From Lachnospiraceae bacterium (GTDB lineage: Bacteria; Bacillota; Clostridia; Lachnospirales; Lachnospiraceae), in the NCBI GenBank assembly GCA_024403455.1, contig JAKSRR010000006.1, forward strand, positions 1 to 64,000: DNA of 64,000 nucleotides, in the 5' to 3' direction. Both the position numbers and the translations under genes were made by a program. Below, one piece after another: positions 51,369 to 60,147 of the stretch. How positions within the stretch are numbered: position 1 is the stretch's first letter; each line of letters opens with the position of its first letter. The notes below the pieces were generated by a model, which had not been told where the DNA came from, did not search any database, and saw only the letters and a list, made by a program, of their open reading frames with translations.

Positions 51369-52391
51369 ATGGAAAAGCAGAATATTGACTGGGGTAATCT
51401 TGGATTTGGTTATATCCAGACTGACAAGCGTTATGTATCTAACTTCAAGGATGGCAAATGGGATGATGGTGTGCTTACTGAGGATGCTATGATTACCATG
51501 AGCGAGTGTGCCTGCGTTTTACAGTATGCGCAGACCTGTTTTGAAGGATTAAAGGCATATACGACTGAAGATGGAAGAACCGTATGCTTCCGCCCTGATT
51601 TAAATGCAGATCGTATGTATGATACAGCACTTCGTTTGGAAATGCCCCCTTTCCCTAAGGATCGTTTTATTGAGGCTGTAAAGCAGGTAGTTAAAGCTAA
51701 TGAAAGCTACGTTCCCCCTTTCGGTAGTGGAGCTTCCTTGTATTTAAGACCTTATATGTTTGGTAGTAATCCTGTTATTGGTGTTAAGCCTGCAGAAGAG
51801 TATCAGTTCAGAATTTTTGCTACGCCAGTTGGTCCTTACTTCAAGGGTGGTGCTAAGCCATTAACCATCTGCGTTTCTGATTATGATCGTGCAGCACCTC
51901 ATGGTACTGGACATATTAAGGCTGGTCTTAACTATGCTATGAGTTTACATCCTATTGTAGAGGCTCATAAGAATGGTTTTGCTGAGAATATGTATTTGGA
52001 TGCAGCTACTCGTACAAAGGTTGAAGAGACCGGTGGTGCAAACTTCCTGTTTGTTACCAAGGACGGCAAGGTTGTTACACCAAAGTCTTCCTCCATTTTA
52101 CCTTCTATCACCAGAAGATCTCTTATGATTGTTGCTAAGGAGTATCTTGGTTTGGAAGTTGAAGAGAGAGAAGTATTCTTCGATGAGGTTAAGGATTTTG
52201 CAGAGTGTGGTCTTTGCGGTACAGCTGCAGTTATCAGCCCTGTAGGAAAGATTGTAAATCACGGCGAAGAGATTTGCTTGCCTGCAGGTATGGACGAGAT
52301 GGGACCTGTAACCAAGAAGTTATACGAGACCCTTACCGGCATCCAGCAGGGTAAGATTGAAGATAAGTTCGGTTGGGTTGTAGAAATCTAA
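51369..52391 (+). CDS. ilvE: Branched-chain amino acid aminotransferase
   Basis: 340 aa, the longer class-IV type (not the 290-300 aa E. coli type). The PLP lysine lies in GTGHIKAGLNYAMSL and the second conserved block is FAENMYLDAATRTKVEETGGANFLFV, followed by SILPSITRRS. It transfers amino groups to branched-chain 2-oxoacids from glutamate. Monocistronic between its own promoter and terminator. Confidence 0.94.
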   Translation: MEKQNIDWGNLGFGYIQTDKRYVSNFKDGKWDDGVLTEDAMITMSECACVLQYAQTCFEGLKAYTTEDGRTVCFRPDLNADRMYDTALRLEMPPFPKDRFIEAVKQVVKANESYVPPFGSGASLYLRPYMFGSNPVIGVKPAEEYQFRIFATPVGPYFKGGAKPLTICVSDYDRAAPHGTGHIKAGLNYAMSLHPIVEAHKNGFAENMYLDAATRTKVEETGGANFLFVTKDGKVVTPKSSSILPSITRRSLMIVAKEYLGLEVEEREVFFDEVKDFAECGLCGTAAVISPVGKIVNHGEEICLPAGMDEMGPVTKKLYETLTGIQQGKIEDKFGWVVEI

Positions 52392-52413
52392 TTCATATAC
52401 CAAGTGATGATAA

Positions 52414-52440
52414 GGGGCGACCGTTAGGCCGCCCTTTTTT
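52414..52440 (+). terminator. Terminator of ilvE
   Basis: gggcg-a-cc (52415-52422) pairs with gg-c-cgccc (52427-52434), followed by six T. Confidence 0.8.
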
Positions 52441-52451
52441 AGTGGCGTAAA

Positions 52452-52478
52452 TAAAAAAAGCCCCCGCATGAGCGAGGG
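52452..52478 (-). terminator. Terminator of typA (minus strand)
   Basis: Reading on the minus strand, ccctcgc (52478-52472) pairs with gcggggg (52467-52461), one mismatch, and runs into a T tract (the A run at 52453-52459). Confidence 0.75.
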
Positions 52479-52487
52479 TTTTCTACT

Positions 52488-54338
52488 CTAGCTATTCTTT
52501 GCTTTGTCTGCGGCGCTGATGGCTGCACGCTTTCTCTTTAAGGGATCAAGAATCTTCTTTCTGATACGAAGACTTTCTGGTGTTACCTCTAAAAGTTCAT
52601 CGGTGCCAATGAATTCCAAGCACTGCTCCAAAGACATAATCTTAGGCGGTACCAGTTTTAATGCATCATCAGAACCGGAAGATCGGGTATTGGTAAGATG
52701 CTTGGTCTTACATACATTTAATTCGATATCTTCGGTTTTGGGGTTGGCACCAATGACCATACCAGAGTATACCTTCTGGCCGGGACCAATGAATAGAGTA
52801 CCTCTTTCCTGCGCATTGAAAAGACCGTAAGTAACGGACTCGCCGGTTTCGAAGGAGATTAAGGAACCCTGTTTACGATAGGTTACTTCACCCTTAAAAG
52901 GTGCATAACCATCAAAAATAGTATTCATAATTCCATTTCCCTTGGTATCGGTCATGAACTCACCACGGTAACCAATCAGACCGCGGGAGGGAATGGAAAA
53001 TTCGAGACGTGTATATCCGCCATTAGCCATACCCATAGAACGAAGCTCACCCTTACGCATGGAAAGTTTCTCGATGACATTGCCGGAAAATTCATCAGGA
53101 ACATCTACGTAGCAAAGCTCCATAGGTTCTGTTTTCTTTCCGTTCTCATCAGTATGATAGAGAACTTCTGCTTTACTTACTGCGAATTCATAGCCTTCAC
53201 GACGCATATTTTCAATCAAAACGGAAAGGTGGAGTTCGCCACGTCCGGAAACTTTAAATGCCTCAGTGGTGTCGGTTTCTTCCACACGAAGTGATACGTC
53301 GGTGTTCAATTCTCTGAACAGTCTGTCACGTAAATGACGGCTGGTAACGAACTTGCCTTCCTGGCCAGCAAGAGGAGAGTCATTTACGATGAAATTCATG
53401 GAGATAGTAGGCTCGGAAATCTTCTGGAAAGGTATAGCCACAGGATTTTCGGGGGAGCAAAGGGTATCACCAATGTGGATGTCTGTAATACCAGAGATGG
53501 CAACGATGGAACCAATGCCAGCTTCTTTGACTTCAACCTTCTCTAATCCGTCATATTCATAGAGCTTACTAATTTTAACCTTCTTGCATTTCGTTTCATC
53601 GTGGGCATTTACGATAACTACTTCCTGGTTTACCTTAACCACACCATTATCCACTTTTCCACAGCCGATACGACCAACGTACTCGTTGTAATCGATGGTG
53701 GAAATGAGTACCTGCGTGCCAGCCTCCGGGTCACCTTCCGGAGCGGGAACATATTCTAAAATGGTTTCGAAAAGTGGCGTCATATCACAGCCCATTTCTT
53801 CATCAGAAAGGGATGCAACACCAGTTTTGGCGGAAGCGAAGATGAAGGGGCAATCAAGCTGGGAATCATCGGCATCCAAATCCATGAACAACTCTAATAC
53901 TTCATCAACCACTTCCTTCGGCCTTGCTTCAGGACGGTCAATCTTGTTAATGCAGACAATAACAGGGAGTTTCAACTCCAGCGCTTTGCCGAGAACGAAT
54001 TTTGTCTGGGGCATGGCACCCTCAAATGCATCAACTACCAGGATGACACCATTTACCATCTTTAGGACACGTTCTACCTCGCCGCCGAAATCGGCATGAC
54101 CAGGAGTGTCAATAATGTTAATTTTTGTGTTTTTATACATTACAGCAGTGTTCTTTGCCAAAATAGTAATGCCACGTTCTCTTTCGATATCATTGGAATC
54201 CATGACACGTTCAGCAACTTCCTGATTTTCGCGAAATACACCGCTTTGCTTTAAAAGCTCATCCACCAATGTAGTTTTACCGTGGTCTACGTGAGCGATA
54301 ATAGCAACGTTTCGTACATCTTCTCTTTTTTGTCTCAT
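52488..54338 (-). CDS. typA: GTPase TypA/BipA
   Basis: 616 aa. Elongation-factor-like GTPase that binds the ribosome under stress and at low temperature. G1 AHVDHGKTT, G2 in ERGITI, G3 DTPGHADF, G4 NKID and G5 SAK are all present, followed by the EF-G-like domains and the C-terminal TypA-specific domain. The minus-strand leader (54343-54490) carries the hairpin shared with metF. A -10 TATAAT lies at 54468-54463 (minus strand). Confidence 0.95.
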   Translation of the reverse strand: MRQKREDVRNVAIIAHVDHGKTTLVDELLKQSGVFRENQEVAERVMDSNDIERERGITILAKNTAVMYKNTKINIIDTPGHADFGGEVERVLKMVNGVILVVDAFEGAMPQTKFVLGKALELKLPVIVCINKIDRPEARPKEVVDEVLELFMDLDADDSQLDCPFIFASAKTGVASLSDEEMGCDMTPLFETILEYVPAPEGDPEAGTQVLISTIDYNEYVGRIGCGKVDNGVVKVNQEVVIVNAHDETKCKKVKISKLYEYDGLEKVEVKEAGIGSIVAISGITDIHIGDTLCSPENPVAIPFQKISEPTISMNFIVNDSPLAGQEGKFVTSRHLRDRLFRELNTDVSLRVEETDTTEAFKVSGRGELHLSVLIENMRREGYEFAVSKAEVLYHTDENGKKTEPMELCYVDVPDEFSGNVIEKLSMRKGELRSMGMANGGYTRLEFSIPSRGLIGYRGEFMTDTKGNGIMNTIFDGYAPFKGEVTYRKQGSLISFETGESVTYGLFNAQERGTLFIGPGQKVYSGMVIGANPKTEDIELNVCKTKHLTNTRSSGSDDALKLVPPKIMSLEQCLEFIGTDELLEVTPESLRIRKKILDPLKRKRAAISAADKAKNS

Positions 54339-54365
54339 ACTCTCTGCCTCAAAATTGATGGTAAG

Positions 54366-54426
54366 GTCATAAAGCCGTTCTCAGACTCTTATGAGCAAGC
54401 TCACTGAGTCTTCAAGGCTTTTGATC
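54366..54426 (-). other. Long imperfect hairpin shared with the metF leader
   Basis: On the minus strand this reads as a close relative of 6823-6884: the arms gatcaaaagcc/ggctttatgacc, gactc/gagtc and gtgagc-tt-gctcat pair. It sits between the typA promoter-like TATAAT and its start codon, sense to typA. Confidence 0.7.
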
Positions 54427-54544
54427 TTTGTATCATACATATTAACTAAAAAAACCTTAAAAATTATAGCATTTTAGCACAAGGTCTTCAATGCAAAGAA
54501 ATATAGAAAATAACAATAAAAAGGGCAATTCTTTAGCAATATGC

Positions 54545-54550
54545 TACAAT
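54545..54550 (+). promoter_or_regulatory. -10-like TACAAT next to the hemW start codon
   Basis: The TACAAT ends six bases before the ATG at 54557, with no visible site in between; a -35 is not clear. A later in-frame ATG at 54572 has AAGGA four bases upstream. A leaderless or very short leader mRNA is possible. Confidence 0.4.
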
Positions 54551-54556
54551 AGAACC

Positions 54557-55696
54557 ATGAATAAGGATCTTATGCTGTATGTTCATATCCCCTTTTGCGT
54601 TCGAAAATGTGCTTACTGCGATTTTCTTTCTTTTGCAGTGACGGAGGATACAAAAGCGAGGTATCTTGCTGCTCTTCATAGGGAGATAGAGCGAGTATCG
54701 GAAGAATACAGAGAATGGATGATTAGCAGCATCTTCATTGGAGGTGGAACACCTTCTCTTTTATCAGGAGAAGAGGTTAAGGAGCTGATGAAGAAACTAA
54801 AGGATCATTTTACACTGCAAGCAGATGCAGAAATAACATTAGAGTGTAATCCGGGAACACTTACTACCGAGAAAGCGCAGGCTTATAAAATCGCAGGGAT
54901 CAACCGCATCAGTTTTGGCTTGCAGTCGGCAGATAACGAAGAACTTAAGTTGCTAGGTAGAATCCATACCTATGAAGAATTTTTAGCAAGTTATCAGCTG
55001 GCACGAGAAGTGGGATTTACAAATATTAATATCGATTTGATGGAAGGGCTTCCAGGACAGACAAAAGATAACTTTTTATGTACCCTAGAGAAGGTTATTG
55101 CATTGCAGCCGGAACACATTTCTATGTATAGCCTGATTGTAGAACCAGGAACCACCTTTTATGAAAAGTATGGAGAAGCCGCACCGTTTGAGGGGGAACT
55201 TCCTGAAGAAGAGGAAGAGCGCCTAACATACTATGCAGCTAGGGAGTGTATGGAAGCAGCAGGTTTCAGACAGTATGAGATTTCCAATTTCGCCAAGACG
55301 CAGTTTGCGTGCAGACATAACGTGGGGTACTGGGAACGAAAGGATTATTTGGGCCTTGGTTTAGGCGCTGCTTCGTTAATCGAACAGAAACGTTTTAAGA
55401 ATACAACCTCGATTGTGGACTACATGGATGGGAACTGCGATTATGAGGAAGTGCAGGCATTAAGCAAAGCGGAACAAATGGAAGAGTATATGTTCCTAGG
55501 ACTACGAAAAACGGAAGGTGTTAGTATAGAGAAATTTAGCAGTCTGTATCATGTGCGAATGCAGGACGTATATGGAACGTGGATTATGAGAATGCATGAA
55601 GAAGCGCTGCTTCGGACCGAAGGAGACAGAATTTCACTTACAAATAGGGGAATGGATGTCTCAAACTATGTTTTACAGGGATTCCTGTTGGATTGA
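54557..55696 (+). CDS. hemW: HemW-like radical SAM protein (heme chaperone family)
   Basis: 379 aa from 54557; the longer frame starts at 54491 without support. The radical SAM cysteines are in CVRKCAYCDF (CxxxCxxC), followed by GGGTPSLL, and the HemW fold is complete (the C-terminal HTH-like region ends WIMRMHEEALLRTEGDRISLT). HemW handles heme insertion in aerobes; annotations as oxygen-independent coproporphyrinogen oxidase are usual but unlikely. The 3' end leads 18 bp later into a membrane protein gene. Confidence 0.85.
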   Translation: MNKDLMLYVHIPFCVRKCAYCDFLSFAVTEDTKARYLAALHREIERVSEEYREWMISSIFIGGGTPSLLSGEEVKELMKKLKDHFTLQADAEITLECNPGTLTTEKAQAYKIAGINRISFGLQSADNEELKLLGRIHTYEEFLASYQLAREVGFTNINIDLMEGLPGQTKDNFLCTLEKVIALQPEHISMYSLIVEPGTTFYEKYGEAAPFEGELPEEEEERLTYYAARECMEAAGFRQYEISNFAKTQFACRHNVGYWERKDYLGLGLGAASLIEQKRFKNTTSIVDYMDGNCDYEEVQALSKAEQMEEYMFLGLRKTEGVSIEKFSSLYHVRMQDVYGTWIMRMHEEALLRTEGDRISLTNRGMDVSNYVLQGFLLD

Positions 55697-55714
55697 GAAA
55701 GAGATGAAATAACT

Positions 55715-57169
55715 ATGACAAAATGGATAATGAGAATTGCATACGTATATGTAGCGCTTCCTTTCATTATATTTGCTATCGGTTTTATGCGGTGGTATAT
55801 AGGCATCCCAGCCGCAGGAGTAGCCATCTTTGGACTAGTTCGTATGTGGATGTCGGCAGAAGAATGTATTCTGCCGAAAAAAACAAAGAAAAATGTAACG
55901 AAGCTAGTACTGGCTGTGCTGTTCATTGGTGTCTGGGTTTATTTATCAGGGATTGGGAAATTTGTATGGCAGAACCAGGATCATGAATATAGAAACACCA
56001 TATTTGAAATGCTGGTATCCCATAAGTGGCCGGTTATAAACGGAAATGGACGTGGAATGTCCTATTATATCGGATTCTGGTTGCCAGCAGCGGTGTTTGG
56101 AAAAGTGTTTGGCATCTCTGCAGGGTTTGTATTCCAGGCGCTATGGGCAGTGCTTGGTATATTTTTAACCTATTATTTCATTTGTGACCGGATGCATAAA
56201 TTTACGCTGTGGCCACTACTCATTGTCATTCTATTTAGTGGTCTAGATATGGCAGGCGTGCAGATTCTGGCAAGAATTCAGGGGTATCAGGGTGCTGTTG
56301 TAGATGCAGCGGGGCAAATAGAATGGTGGGCTGGAATCTACCAGTACTCCAGTATGACAACCCAGCTCTTCTGGGTGTTTAATCAAGCGGTTCCGGCATG
56401 GCTAGTGCTAATGCTTCTCTTGAAACAAAAGACGAATAAGTATGTACTAGTGCTTATGGGGGAACTGCTGTTGTGTAGTGCACTTCCTTTTATGGGGATG
56501 GTTCCGATTCTCCTGTATGTTGTTTTTTTCAGAAAATATGAGGGGAACAAAAAAGCTATACAATGGCGGAATGATACCCTTACTTTAGAGAATCTTTTGG
56601 TGGGTGGTGTCACCGGGATTCTGACATTTCTGTATTATTTTGGGAATGATGCAAGTAAACAATCACAAAACGTGGAGAGTATGGGTGGCGTTGTCGCATC
56701 GGAACTTTTGGTAGGGATAGGCTTGCTTTCCGTTCTGTTTATCCTGTTAGAAATGCTGGTATATGCTGGACTGGTATTTCGATTCCAAAAAAAGAACATT
56801 TTATTTTATGTATGCGTTCTCTGGTTATGTATCTGCCCATTTATTAGAATTGGATACTCCTACGATTTTTGTATGAGAGCCTCCATTCCCTGTTTGTTTG
56901 TTCTGATGCTTTATGTGATAGATGCATTAAAAGAAAGCAAAAAGAAGAAAAAATATATCACGTTGGCATTACTAATTATTTGTCTTGGTATTGGAGCTAT
57001 TACACCGATTCATGAGTTTACGAGAACGGTGCAGGCCACGATGGAAGAGGCATCTGGAGTGCGGGAGAAGGAGACTCGATCGGTAGAGGAAGAAATTGTA
57101 TTTCATGCGCCAAACTTCTCAATGGACACGAAGCAGAGTATTTTCTTTAACTATATTGGAAAAAAATAA
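55715..57169 (+). CDS. Polytopic membrane protein, unknown
   Basis: 484 aa with about ten to twelve hydrophobic segments spread over the whole length, and a tryptophan/aromatic-rich external loop (GQIEWWAGIYQYSSMTTQLFW near residues 190-215). The ordering and loop pattern are reminiscent of glycosyltransferase-C-type membrane enzymes that use lipid-linked sugars, but no conserved acidic motif is obvious. The end is soluble (EASGVREKETRSVEEE). I cannot assign a function. Confidence 0.5.
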   Translation: MTKWIMRIAYVYVALPFIIFAIGFMRWYIGIPAAGVAIFGLVRMWMSAEECILPKKTKKNVTKLVLAVLFIGVWVYLSGIGKFVWQNQDHEYRNTIFEMLVSHKWPVINGNGRGMSYYIGFWLPAAVFGKVFGISAGFVFQALWAVLGIFLTYYFICDRMHKFTLWPLLIVILFSGLDMAGVQILARIQGYQGAVVDAAGQIEWWAGIYQYSSMTTQLFWVFNQAVPAWLVLMLLLKQKTNKYVLVLMGELLLCSALPFMGMVPILLYVVFFRKYEGNKKAIQWRNDTLTLENLLVGGVTGILTFLYYFGNDASKQSQNVESMGGVVASELLVGIGLLSVLFILLEMLVYAGLVFRFQKKNILFYVCVLWLCICPFIRIGYSYDFCMRASIPCLFVLMLYVIDALKESKKKKKYITLALLIICLGIGAITPIHEFTRTVQATMEEASGVREKETRSVEEEIVFHAPNFSMDTKQSIFFNYIGKK

Positions 57170-57188
57170 AAGATTTCCTGGTAATACG

Positions 57189-57217
57189 TTGACATTGTGT
57201 GGGGCTAGTGTTATTTT
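57189..57217 (+). promoter_or_regulatory. Putative promoter of dapA
   Basis: TTGACA (57189-57194), 17-bp spacer, TATTTT (57212-57217). Transcription would start just before the riboswitch. Confidence 0.6.
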
Positions 57218-57227
57218 ATACGCATAT

Positions 57228-57402
57228 ACGTAAGGTAGAGGTCGCGAGGCTTAGGAGTACCATTTCGGATGTGACAGGCACAGAGGAAGAAGTGGAAAAG
57301 GAAGAATCGCCGAAAGTGCAGAGTACCTGCTATTCTGTAACTTGGGGATGCGAATAAGATTCGTATCACTGTCATCTTTTTAGAAGATGGAGGGCTATCA
57401 AA
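57228..57402 (+). promoter_or_regulatory. Lysine riboswitch (L box)
   Basis: Conserved core elements occur in order: aggtagaggtcgcga (about 57233), ttaggagta, ggaagaatcgccgaaag, cttggggatgcg, cactgtcatc and gatggagggctatc (about 57387). This five-helix aptamer binds lysine. It is followed by a terminator hairpin at 57417-57441 and then dapA, so lysine should stop transcription of the lysine pathway. Confidence 0.92.
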
Positions 57403-57416
57403 AGAAGAATCTTTTG

Positions 57417-57441
57417 CCGGCTTTCTAAAGCCGGTTTTTTT
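57417..57441 (+). terminator. Riboswitch expression-platform terminator
   Basis: ccggcttt (57417-57424) pairs with aaagccgg (57427-57434), followed by seven T. It lies between the lysine aptamer and dapA. Confidence 0.85.
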
Positions 57442-57479
57442 ATACCTTACAAAAAATATTATTTTTGGAGGAAAATGAA

Positions 57480-58367
57480 ATGGCAGTATTTGAAGGTGCT
57501 GGTGTTGCAATTGTAACACCCTTTAAGCAGGACGGGTCCGTTGATTACGATCAGTTTGCAAAGAACATCGAGGAACAGATTGCTGGTAACACAGACGCAA
57601 TCATTGTTTGTGGAACCACTGGTGAGGCATCCACTCTGACACACGAGGAGCACTTGGATGTGATTGAGTATTGTGTAAAGCAGGTAAATCACAGAATTCC
57701 AGTTATTGCTGGAACTGGCTCGAACTGTACAGAAACAGCAATTTATCTCTCTAAGGAAGCTGAGAAGAGAGGCGTAGATGGACTTCTTCTTGTTACACCT
57801 TATTACAATAAAGCTACCCAGAAGGGATTAAAGGAACACTTTACCTTGATTGCAAATGAAGTAAAGATTCCTATCATTCTCTACAATATTCCTGGCCGTA
57901 CAGGTGGCGTAAATATTCTTCCAGAGACTATTGTTAGTCTTTGCAAGGATGTTCCTAACATTGTTGGTGTAAAGGATGCAACCGGTAACTTGTCTCAGGT
58001 TGCGAAGTTAATGGCGTTAGCAAAGGGAACCGTTGATGTATATTCTGGAAATGATGACCAGATTGTACCCGTTCTTTCCCTTGGTGGTAAGGGTGTTATC
58101 TCTGTACTCAGCAATGTAGCACCGAAGCAGACCCATGATATTTGCCAGCTCTACTTTGAAGGAAAAGTGAAAGAAAGCTGTGCCCTTCAGTTAGATGCAT
58201 TGGAAGTAATTAATAATTTGTTTATTGAAGTGAATCCGATTCCTGTAAAGAAAGCAATGAATCTGCAGGGAAATAAGGCTGGTGTTCTCCGTCGCCCTCT
58301 GACAGAGATGGAGCCGGAAAATGCCGCTAAGCTTGAAAAGAGCATGAAAGAATTCGGTATTCTGTAA
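57480..58367 (+). CDS. dapA: 4-hydroxy-tetrahydrodipicolinate synthase
   Basis: 295 aa from the ATG at 57480, eight bases after GGAGG; an upstream in-frame TTG at 57465 is ignored. DapA condenses pyruvate and aspartate semialdehyde. GTTGEASTLT, the GLLLVTPYYNKATQKGL segment, NIPGRTG and the Schiff-base lysine in VGVKDATGN are intact. It is under the lysine riboswitch; dapB follows at 75 bp. Confidence 0.96.
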   Translation: MAVFEGAGVAIVTPFKQDGSVDYDQFAKNIEEQIAGNTDAIIVCGTTGEASTLTHEEHLDVIEYCVKQVNHRIPVIAGTGSNCTETAIYLSKEAEKRGVDGLLLVTPYYNKATQKGLKEHFTLIANEVKIPIILYNIPGRTGGVNILPETIVSLCKDVPNIVGVKDATGNLSQVAKLMALAKGTVDVYSGNDDQIVPVLSLGGKGVISVLSNVAPKQTHDICQLYFEGKVKESCALQLDALEVINNLFIEVNPIPVKKAMNLQGNKAGVLRRPLTEMEPENAAKLEKSMKEFGIL

Positions 58368-58442
58368 TATTAGGGATTGTTAGTGAATATGCTGGCTGCG
58401 TAACCCGCAGCCGGTATTTCTTTAGAAAAGGAGTGAAATTCG

Positions 58443-59198
58443 ATGACAAGAATTATTATGCATGGTTGTAATGGCCGTATGGGACAAGTAATTACCGGTA
58501 TTGTAAAGGCCGATCCAGAGGTAACAATGGTTGCAGGTGTAGATGTATCTGATCATATTCAAAATGAGTATCCAGTATTTAAGAATATTGCAGATTGTGA
58601 TGTGGAAGCAGATGTCATTATTGATTTCTCCAATGCGGCAGCAGTAGATGGTCTTTTAGAGTATTCTGTTTCCAAGCAAGTTCCTGTAGTTTTATGTTCT
58701 ACAGGCCTTTCAGAGGAACAGCTTGCAAAAGTTAAAGAGTCGGCGGCAAAGGTTGCGGTACTTAAGTCTGCCAATATGTCTCTTGGAATTAATCTTCTTA
58801 TGAAGCTACTAAAGGAAGCAACCGGCGTTCTCTCCCCTGCTGGTTATGACGTGGAAATTGTTGAGAAGCATCATAATCAGAAGTTAGATGCTCCTTCCGG
58901 TACAGCCATTGCGTTGGCTGATTCTGTGAATGAGGCAGCTGGTGGGAAGTATGAATATGTTTATGACAGGAGCCAGGTAAGACAGAAGAGAGATGCAAAA
59001 GAGCTTGGTATCTCCGCAGTGCGCGGCGGTACGATTGTTGGTGAACATGACGTGTTGTTCTGCGGTATTGATGAAGTGATTACCTTCTCTCATACAGCAT
59101 ATTCTAGAAGTGTATTTGCAAAGGGTGCGGTACAGGCAGCTAAGTTCCTCGCTGGAAAGCCCGCAGGTATGTATGATATGCAGGATGTGATTGGGTAA
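58443..59198 (+). CDS. dapB: 4-hydroxy-tetrahydrodipicolinate reductase
   Basis: 251 aa. The Rossmann start GCNGRMGQV and the catalytic block EIVEKHHNQKLDAPSGTA are conserved, giving NAD(P)H binding and the acid-base histidine. The second step of the diaminopimelate pathway, supplying lysine and peptidoglycan. Same operon as dapA. Confidence 0.95.
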   Translation: MTRIIMHGCNGRMGQVITGIVKADPEVTMVAGVDVSDHIQNEYPVFKNIADCDVEADVIIDFSNAAAVDGLLEYSVSKQVPVVLCSTGLSEEQLAKVKESAAKVAVLKSANMSLGINLLMKLLKEATGVLSPAGYDVEIVEKHHNQKLDAPSGTAIALADSVNEAAGGKYEYVYDRSQVRQKRDAKELGISAVRGGTIVGEHDVLFCGIDEVITFSHTAYSRSVFAKGAVQAAKFLAGKPAGMYDMQDVIG

Positions 59199-59253
59199 TA
59201 TTTGGCGGATACCCTAGTATATTGATAGATTGTTAAATGATGTGGGGGAATAA

Positions 59254-60033
59254 ATGAAAGTTGTACTTCTTGCCGGCGGAGCCGGAACACGAATCACAGA
59301 GGAAAGCCAGTATCGACCGAAACCGATGGTAGAAATTGGTGGGATGCCCATTTTATGGCATATCATGAAAGAGTATAGCCACTATGGGTTTAATGAGTTC
59401 ATTGTTTGTGCCGGTTATAAGCAGGATTATATAAAAGAGTGGTTTAACCAGTATTTCTTATCCTCTAGTGACATCACCTTTGATTACACGGAGGGAAGAA
59501 ATGTCATTGTGCATGAGCAACGTACCGAGAAGTGGAAGGTCACTATCGTGGATACAGGATTAAATACCATGACAGGTGGACGTATCAAAAGAGTGCAGAA
59601 GTACATTGGGGATGAACCATTTATGCTCACTTATGGAGATGCTGTGTGTGATGTAGATATTCAGGCGCTCCTTGATTTTCACCATTCACATAGAAAAGTG
59701 GCAACGTTAACATCTGTAATTCAAAAACAGGAAAAGGGAGTGCTGGATATTAATGAAGTGGGGGCAGTGCGGTGTTTTAGAGAAAAGCAGCCTTCCGATG
59801 GTACCCCCATCAATGCAGGATATATGGTGCTGCAGCCAGGAATTTTTGATTATTTGGAAGACGATTCCACTGTTTTTGAAAAGGTGGCACTGGAAAAGTT
59901 AGCAGCAGAAGGGGAATTGATGAGTTATGTGCATAAAGGCTTTTGGCAATGTATGGATTCCCTTAGAGAAAAGCAGGAATTAGAACGAATCTGGGAACGA
60001 GGAAATGCTCCTTGGAAAAAATGGACGGATTAG
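59254..60033 (+). CDS. rfbF: Glucose-1-phosphate cytidylyltransferase
   Basis: 259 aa. It forms CDP-glucose from CTP and glucose-1-phosphate. The opening LAGGAGTRITEESQYRPKPMVE is the nucleotide-binding loop, followed by YGDAVCDVDI with the metal aspartate, and the WQCMDSLREK end typical of RfbF. It starts the CDP-sugar cluster. The 4,6-dehydratase (rfbG) that would come next is not in this window. Confidence 0.93.
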   Translation: MKVVLLAGGAGTRITEESQYRPKPMVEIGGMPILWHIMKEYSHYGFNEFIVCAGYKQDYIKEWFNQYFLSSSDITFDYTEGRNVIVHEQRTEKWKVTIVDTGLNTMTGGRIKRVQKYIGDEPFMLTYGDAVCDVDIQALLDFHHSHRKVATLTSVIQKQEKGVLDINEVGAVRCFREKQPSDGTPINAGYMVLQPGIFDYLEDDSTVFEKVALEKLAAEGELMSYVHKGFWQCMDSLREKQELERIWERGNAPWKKWTD

Positions 60034-60039
60034 TGAAAG

Positions 60040-60064
60040 AGAAGCCCAAGCGGGCTTCTTTTTT
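60040..60064 (+). terminator. Terminator of rfbF
   Basis: agaagccc (60040-60047) pairs with gggcttct (60052-60059), then five T. A separate promoter for rfbH follows. Confidence 0.8.
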
Positions 60065-60074
60065 ATGGAGACTT

Positions 60075-60104
60075 TTGGTCGAAATAGCCAATATATGGTA
60101 TAAT
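60075..60104 (+). promoter_or_regulatory. Putative promoter of rfbH
   Basis: TTGGTC (60075-60080), 18-bp spacer, TATAAT (60099-60104). Confidence 0.6.
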
Positions 60105-60147
60105 ATTATAGGTTTATTTTGTGGAAATTTCGCTTGGAGAAAATATT

